DNA of 41,287 nt from the NCBI GenBank assembly GCA_014879945.1, contig JACSRE010000093.1:1-41287 (forward strand), read 5' to 3'. The DNA is from Myxococcus sp. GTDB lineage: Bacteria > Myxococcota > Myxococcia > Myxococcales > Myxococcaceae. The notes under the pieces were generated by a model that worked only from the letters and a program-made list of their open reading frames with translations, ran no database searches and was not told the DNA's origin. Below are positions 22,397 through 30,555 of this stretch, piece by piece (within the stretch, counting starts at the first letter, position 1; each line of letters begins with the position of its first letter). Made by a program: the position numbers and the translations under genes.

Positions 22397-24385
22397 ATGT
22401 GCGGCATCGCCGGCATCATCAACCTCGAGGCGTCGTCTCCTCCTTCGCGTGACGCGCTCGAGGTGATGGCGGGCGCGCTCGAGCACCGGGGCCCCGACGA
22501 GTTCGGCCTCTACCTCGACCGCCGCGCCGGCCTCGCGCACGCGCGCCTGTCCATCATCGACCTCTCCACCGGGCAGCAGCCGCTCTCGAACGAGGACGGC
22601 ACCCTGTGGATCTCGTTCAACGGAGAGATTTTCAACTACGTCGAGCTGCGCGCCGAGCTCGAGGCCCTCGGGCACCACTTCAAGACGAAGAGCGACACCG
22701 AGGTCATCGTGCACGCCTGGGAGGCGTGGGGCGAGGCGGCCTTCGAGCGCATGAACGGCCAGTGGGCCGTCGCCCTGTGGGACTCGAAGACGCGCACCTT
22801 CGTGCTCTGCCGTGACCGCGTCGGGGTGCGGCCCCTCTTCACCCTCGAGCACGAGGGCCGGCTGTTCTTCGCCAGCGAGGTGAAGGCGCTCTTCGCCGGC
22901 GCCCCCGGCTTCACCCGCGCGCTCGACCCCGTCGGCCTCGACGAGACCTTCACCTTCTGGACGGTGGTGCCCCCGCAGTCGGTCTTCGTCGGCGTGCGCG
23001 AGCTCGAGCCGGGGCACCTGGCGGTCTGGCGCGACGGAGCCTTCGTGCACGACGTCGCCTTCTGGACGCCCAGCTACCCCGTCGGAGACCAGCGCCGCTT
23101 CACCGGCACGCTCCACGAGGCGACCGAGGCGCTCACCCACGCGCTCGAGAACGCGACCAGGCTGCGCATGGTGCGCGCCGACGTGCCGGTGGGCAGCTAC
23201 CTCTCGGGCGGCCTCGACAGCTCGCTGGTGGCCGCGCTCGCCAGCCGCGCCAAGCCCTCTGGGTTTCGCACCTTCTCGCTGCGCTTCGCCGACGCCGAGT
23301 ACGACGAGACGCCGTACCAGCGCGCCATGGTGGAGCGGCTCGGCACCCAGCACGCCGAGGTCGTCGTCTCACGCCAGGACATCGCCGACGTCTTCCCGCA
23401 GGTGATTCGGCACACCGAGCGGCCCGTCTTGCGCACCGCGCCCGCGCCCCTGTTCCTGCTCTCGAAGCTGGTGCGCGACGCGGGCATCAAGGTGGTGCTG
23501 ACCGGTGAAGGCGCCGACGAGATGCTCGCCGGGTACGACCTGTTCCGCGAGGCCCGCGTGCGGCGCTTCTGGGCGCGGCAGCCCGACTCGACGTGGCGGC
23601 ACCGGCTGCTCGAGCGGCTCTACCCGTACCTCACGCGCTCGCCCGTCTCTCAGCAGGCCCTCACCCGGCAGTTCTTCGGCCGTGGGCTCGAGCGCGCGAA
23701 GCACCCGGGCTTCTCACACGAGACGCGGTGGAACGGCACGGCGGCGCTCAAGCGGCTCTTCTCGCCCGAGGTGGCCGCCGCGGTGGCCGGCTTCGACGCG
23801 CGCGCGAAGCTGCTGGCCTCGCTCCCGCCCGAGTTCGCCTCGTGGCAGCTCCTCGCCCAGGACCAGTACCTCGAGGTGCGCACGCTGCTCTCGGGCTACC
23901 TGCTGTCGTCGCAGGGCGACCGCATGTTGATGGGCAACAGCGTCGAGGGCCGCTTCCCCTTCCTCGACCGCGAGGTGATGGCGCTCGCGAACAGCCTGCC
24001 GGCCACCTACAAGTTGAAGGTGCTCGACGAGAAGCACGTGCTCAAGCGCGTCGCCCGCGGCCTGGTCACCGACGAGATCCTCAGCCGCCCCAAGCAGCCC
24101 TACCGCGCCCCCGACGCGCTGAGCTTCATCGGCGTCGCGCGGCCGGGGTGGGTCGACGAGTTGATGAGCGAGGCGGCGGTGAAGGCGTCGGGCGTCTTCG
24201 CGCCCGGGCCCGTCGCGGCCCTGTGGAAGAAGTGCCTCACCCGCGCCAGCGACGACCAGTTCTCGAACACCGACAACATGGCGGTGGTGGGCATTCTGTC
24301 GACGCAGCTGGTGCACCAGCAGCAGGTGCGCGAGGCGCCCTCGACGAAGCGGCCGACGTTCAAGACGGTGGTGGTGAAGGCGTGA
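22397..24385 (+). CDS. Asparagine synthase-like glutamine amidotransferase (exosortase-A-associated-like)
   Basis: A 662-aa protein with the full two-domain layout. The class II glutaminase starts MCGIAGI with nucleophile Cys2, then LEHRGPDEFG and ISFNGEIFNY; the synthetase domain carries SYLSGGLDSSLVAAL (PP-loop, ~266-280), LTGEGADEMLAGY and VEGRFPFLD. It makes ammonia from glutamine and forms an amide by ATP-dependent adenylation. E. coli AsnB is ~554 aa; this longer form is closer to the EPS/exosortase amidotransferases. With a carrier protein immediately upstream (18 nt), the likely substrate is a carboxyl group in this pathway rather than free aspartate. Ribosome site AAGGGAG at 22382-22388. 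Confidence 0.88.
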   Translation: MCGIAGIINLEASSPPSRDALEVMAGALEHRGPDEFGLYLDRRAGLAHARLSIIDLSTGQQPLSNEDGTLWISFNGEIFNYVELRAELEALGHHFKTKSDTEVIVHAWEAWGEAAFERMNGQWAVALWDSKTRTFVLCRDRVGVRPLFTLEHEGRLFFASEVKALFAGAPGFTRALDPVGLDETFTFWTVVPPQSVFVGVRELEPGHLAVWRDGAFVHDVAFWTPSYPVGDQRRFTGTLHEATEALTHALENATRLRMVRADVPVGSYLSGGLDSSLVAALASRAKPSGFRTFSLRFADAEYDETPYQRAMVERLGTQHAEVVVSRQDIADVFPQVIRHTERPVLRTAPAPLFLLSKLVRDAGIKVVLTGEGADEMLAGYDLFREARVRRFWARQPDSTWRHRLLERLYPYLTRSPVSQQALTRQFFGRGLERAKHPGFSHETRWNGTAALKRLFSPEVAAAVAGFDARAKLLASLPPEFASWQLLAQDQYLEVRTLLSGYLLSSQGDRMLMGNSVEGRFPFLDREVMALANSLPATYKLKVLDEKHVLKRVARGLVTDEILSRPKQPYRAPDALSFIGVARPGWVDELMSEAAVKASGVFAPGPVAALWKKCLTRASDDQFSNTDNMAVVGILSTQLVHQQQVREAPSTKRPTFKTVVVKA

Positions 24386-24401
24386 CCCTCACGGAGCTCT
24401 G

Positions 24402-24953
24402 ATGCGCACCCTGAAGCTGCAGACCCAGGTCTCCCTCGACGGCTACATGTCGGGCCCCAACGGCGAGATGGACTGGATGACGTTCGCCTGGGACGACGCG
24501 CTCAAGGCGTCGGTCGCCGCCCTCACCAAGCCGGTCGACACCATCCTGCTCGGGCGAAAGCTCGCGCAGGGCTTCATTCCCCACTGGGCCGCCCGACCCG
24601 CCGATGAGCCCGCGGAGGCCATCGAGAAGATGAACGGGAGCAGGAAGGTCGTCTTCAGCAAGAGCCTCTCGACGTCTCCCTGGGCCAACACCGTCATCGC
24701 GAAGGGGCCGCTGCGCGACGAGGTGCAGGCGCTCAAGGCGCAGCCGGGGGGCGACCTCATCGCCTACGGCGGCGGAGACTTCGTCTCGAGCCTCCTGGCC
24801 GAGCAGCTGGTGGACGAGGTGCACCTGTTCGTCAGCCCGGTGGCCCTCGGCGGCGGCATGAAGGTGTTCCGCGGGCGCACGGCCTACCAGCTCGTCACCG
24901 CGACGCCGTACCCGTGCGGCGTGGTGGAGCTGCACTACCGCCCCGCGCGCTGA
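24402..24953 (+). CDS. DHFR-fold / RibD C-terminal domain reductase
   Basis: A 183-aa protein of the YyaP/RibD-C group: LKLQTQVSLDGYMSGP at the start, DTILLGRKLAQGF, KVVFSKSL, DLIAYGGGDFVSSLLAEQL and DEVHLFVSPVALGGG. These are NADPH-dependent reductases of mostly unknown substrate. GGAG sits five bases before the ATG and the gene lies 16 nt after the amidotransferase stop, so it may be the last gene of that operon, or an independent gene captured there. It converges with the hydrolase genes across 4 nt. Confidence 0.85.
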   Translation: MRTLKLQTQVSLDGYMSGPNGEMDWMTFAWDDALKASVAALTKPVDTILLGRKLAQGFIPHWAARPADEPAEAIEKMNGSRKVVFSKSLSTSPWANTVIAKGPLRDEVQALKAQPGGDLIAYGGGDFVSSLLAEQLVDEVHLFVSPVALGGGMKVFRGRTAYQLVTATPYPCGVVELHYRPAR

Positions 24954-24957
24954 CCGC

Positions 24958-25956
24958 TCAGGCGAACAGCTCCCAGTGGGCCTCGAGGTGCTTCGTCACC
25001 GTCGTGATGGCGCCGCCGGTGGTGAAGATGTGGTTGGTGCTCGGCAGCCGCACGTGCGCGTACGACGGCTGGTCCAACGGCACCGCCAGGCCGGCGTTGA
25101 TGCGGTCGAAGAAGAGCTCGCGCAGCTTGCCCTGGGCGGTGATGACGAGCGCAGGCTTGCCGGCCTCGACCCACTGCTTCCACGCCGCGGACAGGGGCAG
25201 GTTCGTCACCGACGGCAACCCGGAGCGGCTCATCACGAAGTCGAGCAGCGGCTTGCGCGGCAACGGCACGAAGCGCGAGTACTTGCCCTCGGCGGTGAGC
25301 AGCCGCATCCACCCCCAGTAGTTGAAGGCCTGCTTCGGCGCCGCGCGCGTCACCGCGGCCTTCACCACGGCCTCGAAGGGGAGCTTCACCTGCAGCGCCC
25401 GATCGACGAGCGAGAGCAACGGCCCGCGCTCGGTGGGCAACAACTGCCGCAGCCAGGGGCGCAGCCGCATCGGCTCGACGCTCCCGTCGGCCGCCTTCGG
25501 CTCGGTGACGTAGAGCTCGGGCTCGAGGAGCACCAGGCCCTTCACCAGGCCTCTGGCGGCGTCGGCGGTGAAGATGGCGTTCACCGCGCCGCCGCACAGC
25601 CCCGCCACCACCAGCCCCGCCAGGTGCTCGCGCGCGCACAGCGCCTCAACCAGCTCGACCGTCACCTCGGTGAAGCGCCCGCCGGTCACCACCGGGAAGA
25701 AGTCGTGCGTGACGCTGGGCAGCGGCCCCGGCGCGTCGCCCAGGCCCGGCAGGTCGAACCGGAAGCACGGCACGCCGTCTCTGGCGAGCGCGTCGCTGGC
25801 CTGGCTGGCGAGCCCGCCGTGGCCGTCGCGCGGCACGTAGCCGAAGTTCACCCACAACAGGCCGACGTCGCTGGTTCGGCGCTCGGGCCGGTGGAGCGTG
25901 CCGACGCAGCGCCCGTGCGGCAGGTCGAGCACCTCGAGGGCGCGGGTGCACCTCAT
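24958..25956 (-). CDS. Alpha/beta-hydrolase with Cys at the nucleophile elbow (hydrolase-1-like)
   Basis: A 332-aa alpha/beta-hydrolase. FRFDLPGLGDAPG is the usual strand and oxyanion region; the nucleophile elbow reads VVAGLCGGAVNAI, with Cys121 in place of Ser; STNHIFT near the C-terminus supplies a probable catalytic His. The 'GLC' elbow is, from memory, what exosortase A system hydrolase 1 (TIGR03100) carries. A Cys nucleophile suits thioester or acyl-transfer chemistry, for example release from the ACP; inference. ATG overlaps the stop of the companion hydrolase (ATGA), so the pair is co-translated. Confidence 0.75.
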   Translation of the reverse strand: MRCTRALEVLDLPHGRCVGTLHRPERRTSDVGLLWVNFGYVPRDGHGGLASQASDALARDGVPCFRFDLPGLGDAPGPLPSVTHDFFPVVTGGRFTEVTVELVEALCAREHLAGLVVAGLCGGAVNAIFTADAARGLVKGLVLLEPELYVTEPKAADGSVEPMRLRPWLRQLLPTERGPLLSLVDRALQVKLPFEAVVKAAVTRAAPKQAFNYWGWMRLLTAEGKYSRFVPLPRKPLLDFVMSRSGLPSVTNLPLSAAWKQWVEAGKPALVITAQGKLRELFFDRINAGLAVPLDQPSYAHVRLPSTNHIFTTGGAITTVTKHLEAHWELFA

Positions 25957-26813
25957 CGCGCGCCTCCATCGGTGACGCCCCAGGCGTTGGTCCACTGGTG
26001 CAGGCGCTCCTGCGTCAGGGTGAAGAGGTCGGCCAGGTCGGCGACGAGGTGGGTGCTCTGCAGCCAGAACGACGGCCGGGGAATGCGGAACGCGGCGTAC
26101 TGCGCCCGGCGCGCCACGGGGAGCTTCTCGGCGCCACGGCCGTCGAGGAACACCGTGAGCCACTCGCCGCCGATGCGCTCGGGCTCGGTGAAGGTGACGT
26201 CGGCGGCGCTCGCCCACAGCGCCCTCGTCCACGGGTAGCCCTCCACCTCGACCTCGAGGCCGCGCTCCAGGTCGCGCACGTAGTCGTCGCGGACCTTGCG
26301 GGGCGCCTCGGGGAACTCCATGTAGTCGGCCGCCAGCTTGCGGCGCAGCATGTCCATCAACATGGCCCGCGCGGTGGGGGGCGGCTCCCAGGCGACGAGG
26401 CCGTCGACGACGCCGGCTTCGAAGAGCGGCCGCCCCAGCAGCGCGCCCAGCCGCAGGCCCAGCACCACCACCCGCCCGCCGTGCAGCGCCTTCGCGTGCG
26501 CCACCACGGCCCCCAGGTCTTCCCGCCAGGTGTCGAAGGACTGCGCGCGGAAGTCGCCGGTGCTCTCGCCCACGCCGCGGTAGTCGAAGCGCAGCACGTC
26601 GTAGCCGTTGAGCGCGAGGTTGCGCGCCAGCCGCACCCACGAGAGGTAGCCGTGCGCGCGCTCCAGCGTCATCGGGCCCGCCAGCACCACCGTGGCGCGC
26701 GGCCGCTGCCCGGCGCAGGCGTGGTGCACCAGGTACAGCTGCTCGACGCCGTGGGCCAGGTACGAGGGCGCCTCGGCCCCCGGGAGCGCGTCGCCCGGCG
26801 CCCACGCCTTCAT
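25953..26813 (-). CDS. Alpha/beta-hydrolase with Arg at the nucleophile position (hydrolase-2-like)
   Basis: A 286-aa protein with the alpha/beta-hydrolase plan (TVVLAGPMTLERAHGYLSWV, VLRFDYRGVGESTGDFRA). The elbow reads VVVLGLRLGALLG: Arg121 stands where Ser, Cys or Asp is needed, so ordinary hydrolase chemistry is excluded unless another residue serves. 'GLRLGA' is, as I recall, characteristic of exosortase A system hydrolase 2 (TIGR03101), which co-occurs with hydrolase 1. Overlaps of 4 nt on both sides place it in one operon with the GT2 and hydrolase 1. It may be a binding or scaffold partner. Confidence 0.75.
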   Translation of the reverse strand: MKAWAPGDALPGAEAPSYLAHGVEQLYLVHHACAGQRPRATVVLAGPMTLERAHGYLSWVRLARNLALNGYDVLRFDYRGVGESTGDFRAQSFDTWREDLGAVVAHAKALHGGRVVVLGLRLGALLGRPLFEAGVVDGLVAWEPPPTARAMLMDMLRRKLAADYMEFPEAPRKVRDDYVRDLERGLEVEVEGYPWTRALWASAADVTFTEPERIGGEWLTVFLDGRGAEKLPVARRAQYAAFRIPRPSFWLQSTHLVADLADLFTLTQERLHQWTNAWGVTDGGAR

Positions 26814-27841
26814 GACGTCACCTTGCGTTTGACGTGGGCCACGGTGTGCCGGGCGAGGTCGAGCCAGGCCCTCGGCAGGCTGCCGGCCTCTTCACGCACG
26901 CCGCGGAAGTACTCGAGGCCGTAGCTGAGCGTCGCGCCCGCCACCGCCGCGCGGCCCAGCGCCGGGTGGAGCTCGCGGCGCGCGTCGAGCTGCTCGGCCA
27001 CCGTGTACGCGGCCCGCGAGAGCGTCTTGCCCACCGAGGGCGCGCTCGCCGAGAGCAGCAGCAGGGCGCGAGAGACCGGGTTCACCAGGAAGAGGAAGTG
27101 CCAGGGGTCGGCGTCGACGACCTCGGGGTGCTTGTGGTGAATGCGGCTGTCGTAGACGCCGTAGCGGAAGTTGCGCGTCATCCACACCTCGAGGTCGGCG
27201 TGGTCGCTGCGGTTGATGGTGCGGGCGTCTTTGGCGAAGTACAGCCTCGCGCCGGCCTTCTGCAGCCGCACGCCCAGCTCACGGTCTTCGGAGCGGTCGA
27301 GCGAGCGGTCGAAGCCGCCCACCCGCAGGTAGTCGTCGCGGCGGAACGAGACGTTGCCGGTGCACACCATCACCCCGCGCACGCCGGTGGGCTCGCGGCT
27401 GTAGCGGGCGACGAAGCGGGCCAGCTGCTCGGCGTGAAAGCGCTCGAAGAGGGGCTTGCTGGCGAGGCCCGGCTCGTTGTCGATGTGCCCGAGCACCAGG
27501 GTGTAGCCGGCGTCGTGCGCCTTCTTGTGCTCGGCGAGGAACTCGGGCGGCACCAGCATGTCGTCGTCGGTGATGACGACGATGGGCGCCTTCGCGACGC
27601 GCACGCCGGCGTCTCGCGCGGCCGCGGCCCCGGCGTTGGCCTGGGTCACCACCTTTAGCGCGTAGCGGTCGCGGCGCCTGGCGAGCTCGGGCGCGACGGG
27701 CACCTTCGAGCCGTCGTCCACCACCACCACCTCGAAGTCGCCAGGCGCCAGCGTCTGCGCGTTGAGCGCGTCGAGGAGCTCGCCGAGCAGCTGCAGCCGG
27801 TTCCACGTGGCGATCACCACACTCAGGCCTGGCGTGCGCAT
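26810..27841 (-). CDS. GT2 family glycosyltransferase
   Basis: A 343-aa GT-A enzyme: LSVVIATWNRLQLLGELLDA, FEVVVVDDGSK, the acidic metal site VVITDDDMLV, and GNVSFRRDDYLRVGGFDRS followed by EDRELGVRL, the usual acceptor-side acidic motif. The C-terminal ~80 residues are moderately hydrophobic (LFLVNPVSRALLLLSASA), suggesting membrane association. It is first in the leftward operon with the two hydrolases, so it may glycosylate the same product or act on the EPS repeat unit. Its start abuts a 72-nt intergenic shared with the divergent DUF1207-like gene. Confidence 0.9.
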   Translation of the reverse strand: MRTPGLSVVIATWNRLQLLGELLDALNAQTLAPGDFEVVVVDDGSKVPVAPELARRRDRYALKVVTQANAGAAAARDAGVRVAKAPIVVITDDDMLVPPEFLAEHKKAHDAGYTLVLGHIDNEPGLASKPLFERFHAEQLARFVARYSREPTGVRGVMVCTGNVSFRRDDYLRVGGFDRSLDRSEDRELGVRLQKAGARLYFAKDARTINRSDHADLEVWMTRNFRYGVYDSRIHHKHPEVVDADPWHFLFLVNPVSRALLLLSASAPSVGKTLSRAAYTVAEQLDARRELHPALGRAAVAGATLSYGLEYFRGVREEAGSLPRAWLDLARHTVAHVKRKVTS

Positions 27842-27913
27842 GGACTCGCAGGCGTACCGCGCGGGCAGACCGAGGTCGAGGCCTCAAGGCGCTGCGGTGC
27901 TAGAGCGCCACCC

Positions 27914-28735
27914 ATGATGACGTTCGTCTTTTCAGCGCTCGCGACCACCATGCTGCTGGCCAGTGAGGCGCCTGCGCCAAACGAGCCCGAGCGGTTCAAC
28001 GTGTTGGGCGAGCGCACCCTGTTTCAGCCACCCCTGGCGCACCCGCGGTCGCCAGAGTTCGCGCTGGTGGTCATCCTCAACGCCGGCTCCGACCGCGTCA
28101 CGGGCGTGATGGGGTCGCGCATTCCCTTCCTCAACCTGCACCAGGGCGACCTGCACCTGCAGCTCGGGTTCGACGCCGGCGTGTGGACGGACCTGCGCAT
28201 GGTGACGAACGTCTTCGGCTTCCCGTTGACGGCGGTCGACTACCTCTTCGGCCTGCCGCTGATGGCCTCGTACGGGCCGTTCTCGGCGGTGCTCGAGCTG
28301 AGCCACATCTCGGCGCACCTGGGCGACGGCGTGCTGACGCCGCGCGACCCCATCAAGTACACGCGAGAGTTCGCCCGGCTGCTCGTCGCCTGGGCCGTCA
28401 CCACGCACCAGGTCGCGCTCCGCGTCTACGGAGGTGGGCAGGTGCTCCTGCACACGGTGCCCGAGGTGCCGCGCGGGTCTGGCGAGCTGGGCGTCGAGGC
28501 GCGCCTCGAGCGGTGGGCGGCGGTGCAGCCGTACGCCGCGGTGACCGGCATGTACCAGGGAGACACCGGCACCTTCGACGTCGGCAGCCAGCTGGGCGTG
28601 TACCTCGCCACCGCGAGCGCGCGCTCGTTCTCGTTCCGGGTCGCCCTCGCCGGCTACTGGGGGAGCGACCGTCGGGGGCAGTTCCTCGGCGACGCGCTCT
28701 CGCGCATCACCGCCGGGGTGTATGGGCGCTACTGA
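27914..28735 (+). CDS. DUF1207-like envelope protein
   Basis: A 273-aa protein with a signal peptide (MMTFVFSALATTMLLASEA). The order of segments matches what I recall of DUF1207: TLFQPPLAHPRSPEF, IPFLNLHQGDLHLQLGFDAGVW, TAVDYLFGLPLMASYGPFSAVLELSHISAHLGD, then YTREFARLLVAW and VYGGGQVLLH. Alternating strands and a terminal aromatic (GVYGRY) suggest an outer-membrane barrel or lipid-facing protein. Function unknown. It is monocistronic by position: divergent from the GT2 and convergent with recX. Confidence 0.7.
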   Translation: MMTFVFSALATTMLLASEAPAPNEPERFNVLGERTLFQPPLAHPRSPEFALVVILNAGSDRVTGVMGSRIPFLNLHQGDLHLQLGFDAGVWTDLRMVTNVFGFPLTAVDYLFGLPLMASYGPFSAVLELSHISAHLGDGVLTPRDPIKYTREFARLLVAWAVTTHQVALRVYGGGQVLLHTVPEVPRGSGELGVEARLERWAAVQPYAAVTGMYQGDTGTFDVGSQLGVYLATASARSFSFRVALAGYWGSDRRGQFLGDALSRITAGVYGRY

Positions 28736-28771
28736 CGCTGGCCGGTCGCCTCCACCGTCTTCCGTTCCTGC

Positions 28772-29677
28772 TCATTCGGGGCTCGACGGAGCCAGCGCCC
28801 GCCGGGCGACGTCGAAGCTGAAGCCCGCGCGCACCAGCACCGCGAGGTCTCGCTGCCGCCGCGCCGGGTCGACGCCCAGGCGCTTCTTCTTCACCAGCGC
28901 GGCGGCGGCTTCAGGCGAGCGCTCCTCGGAGCGCCGGCTCGACTGCACGGCGAACCGTGCCTGAGGCGGCTCGGCCAACGGCAGCCGAATGACCTCGGCG
29001 CCGTCATGGGTGACGGCCTCGCGGGAACGACCGCCGAAGGGGAGCTGCAGCACCTGCGCGCCCGGCTGGTCCGCGGCGGGTGGGCGTGTTCCCCGGGTGG
29101 CCGGCCCCGGCCTCATCGACAGCGGCCGCGCGCTCGTCGTCTCCTCCGAGCCCCGCGCACCGCGAGGTGTCCGCTCCCCGGCCGTCGCCTCGCGCGCCTC
29201 GGCGTTCAGTCGAAGCGCGCTGCGCGCCACGTCCGAGCTGAACCCCGCGCGCAGCAGCACCGCGAAGTCCTTCTGCTTGCGCCCGGGGTCGGCGCCGAGC
29301 CGCTTCTTCGCCGCCAGCGCGCGCGCGGCCCCGAGCTCGTGCTCCGGCGTGGAGCGCGCCGAGGCCTTCGCCAGCTCGGGTTCGATGCCGGCCGAGCGCA
29401 GCTTCAGCTCGATGGCGCGGCTGCTCCTGCCCTGGCGCTGGAGCGACGCCGTCTTCGCCGCCGCCACCTTCGCGTCATCGACGTACCCGGCCTGCACCAT
29501 GCGCGCGACGACCTGCTCGACCATCAGCCTCGCCGGGCCCGCCTCGCCGCCGCCTTCGCGCAGGTGGCGCTTCACCTTGCGCTCGAGCAGCTGGGTCAGC
29601 CCCCTTCGGCTCGCCGAGGCGCGGCGCAGGTAGAACAAGGCGGCGTTGCTCAGGGACTCCTCAGACAGCTTGCTCAT
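28772..29677 (-). CDS. recX: RecX family regulator with duplicated C-terminal repeat
   Basis: A 301-aa RecX-like protein; classic RecX (~150-170 aa) binds RecA filaments and limits their growth. Residues ~8-160 hold the three helical repeats (SNAALFYLRRASASRRGLTQ; VEQVVARMVQAGYVDDAKVA; LAAKKRLGADPGRKQKDFAV). A ~95-residue low-complexity linker rich in Arg, Pro and Gly follows, then a second copy of the third repeat (256-295: LVKKKRLGVDPARRQRDLAV). ATG 29677 is preferred because family similarity begins there; an in-frame extension to 29773 gives an unconvincing Gly/Arg-rich leader. Confidence 0.82.
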   Translation of the reverse strand: MSKLSEESLSNAALFYLRRASASRRGLTQLLERKVKRHLREGGGEAGPARLMVEQVVARMVQAGYVDDAKVAAAKTASLQRQGRSSRAIELKLRSAGIEPELAKASARSTPEHELGAARALAAKKRLGADPGRKQKDFAVLLRAGFSSDVARSALRLNAEAREATAGERTPRGARGSEETTSARPLSMRPGPATRGTRPPAADQPGAQVLQLPFGGRSREAVTHDGAEVIRLPLAEPPQARFAVQSSRRSEERSPEAAAALVKKKRLGVDPARRQRDLAVLVRAGFSFDVARRALAPSSPE

Positions 29678-29759
29678 CGCGCCTGTGTATACCCCGGGTC
29701 TGACAGGCCTGCCCCGCCGTGCGCCGAGGCCAGCGCCCGACGCTCCAACGACAGGTCGC

Positions 29760-30290
29760 TCAGAGCCAGACACAGCCCAGCTGCATCGCGCACGCGTCTG
29801 GCGTGACCAGGGCAGGGCAGGCGGTGGGCGTGCCGCTGCAGGCCTCGGGCGTCTGAACGCACGCGCCCGAGCAGGAGTCTCCGAGGGGAATGCACGCGCC
29901 GGTCACCCGGCGGCAGTCGTCGTCCACGGAGTCGTAGGTGCACTGCGGGTCGGCGTTGCAGACGGCGGGGACGGTGGTTCTCGGGCACGGACTGGTCACG
30001 CACGGCCTCGCCAGCCTGCAGCCCAGCGCGCCACAGGCCTGTGGGGTGCGCGACGAGCAGGCCACGGCAGTGCCTCGACAGGCGCCCGCGTCTGCCACCG
30101 CGCCGGCGTCAGCCTCGCCCGCGTCTGCGGGGCCCCCGTCGGTGACTCCTCCGTCCGAGGGGCCCGCGTCATTCGTGCCCCCGTCAGGGGCGCCCTGCTC
30201 GGCGAGCGGGCCCGCGTCGGCAGCCAGGTCCTGGGCAGCGCAGCTCGAGAGGACGACGGCGCAGACGAACAGGGCACTTCGCATTTTCAT
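29760..30290 (-). CDS. Cysteine-rich lipoprotein with Asp-Ala-Gly linker, unknown function
   Basis: A 176-aa lipoprotein: signal MKMRSALFVCAVVL with lipobox SSC. A ~50-residue linker of DAG/DGG-type repeats (NDAGPSDGGVTDGGPADAG) is followed by a Cys-rich domain with paired units: ACRGTAVACSSRTPQACGAL and ACSGTPTACPALVTPDACAM, each ending LGCRL or LGCVW. Many cysteines imply disulfides outside the cytoplasm. Such linkers are common in myxobacterial surface lipoproteins. Two in-frame ATGs (30290, 30284); the first has no good ribosome site. Confidence 0.7.
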   Translation of the reverse strand: MKMRSALFVCAVVLSSCAAQDLAADAGPLAEQGAPDGGTNDAGPSDGGVTDGGPADAGEADAGAVADAGACRGTAVACSSRTPQACGALGCRLARPCVTSPCPRTTVPAVCNADPQCTYDSVDDDCRRVTGACIPLGDSCSGACVQTPEACSGTPTACPALVTPDACAMQLGCVWL

Positions 30291-30523
30291 GGCGCGGCGG
30301 ATATTCCAGGCAGCGCGTGGCGTCGAGGTTCGAATCGCCTGTCGGCCTCACGATGACGCCCGTTCGGTGAGGTCGGGTGCGCTGCGCGTCGTCGCCGCCG
30401 CGCAGGGCTGCTCCGTCGCGGCACGTCGTCGACGGGGCCGATGAGCGCGTCACCGCCGATGGGGTTCTGGAGCAGTGTCGCCCTGTCGGTCCTCGACGGC
30501 TGGCCTCGTGGTCATGGCTGCTC

Positions 30524-30537
30524 GGCCCCTCAGGGCC
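30524..30537 (-). terminator. Possible hairpin downstream of the sigma factor gene
   Basis: GGCCC and GGGCC flank a four-base loop about 20 nt past the sigma-gene stop on the minus strand. It is a five-bp GC stem without a T-run; weak. The rest of the 265-nt gap 30291-30555 shows no gene I can support. Confidence 0.2.
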
Positions 30538-30555
30538 TCCCGCGCGCGGGCCGCG

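Noticed and set aside
24976-26238. 420-codon plus-strand frame antisense to the hydrolases
   Set aside because: Arg/His-rich translation with no motif; the minus strand carries two coherent alpha/beta-hydrolases.
28989-29633. 214-codon plus-strand frame antisense to recX
   Set aside because: Ser/Ala/Arg-rich translation; the minus strand has RecX repeats.
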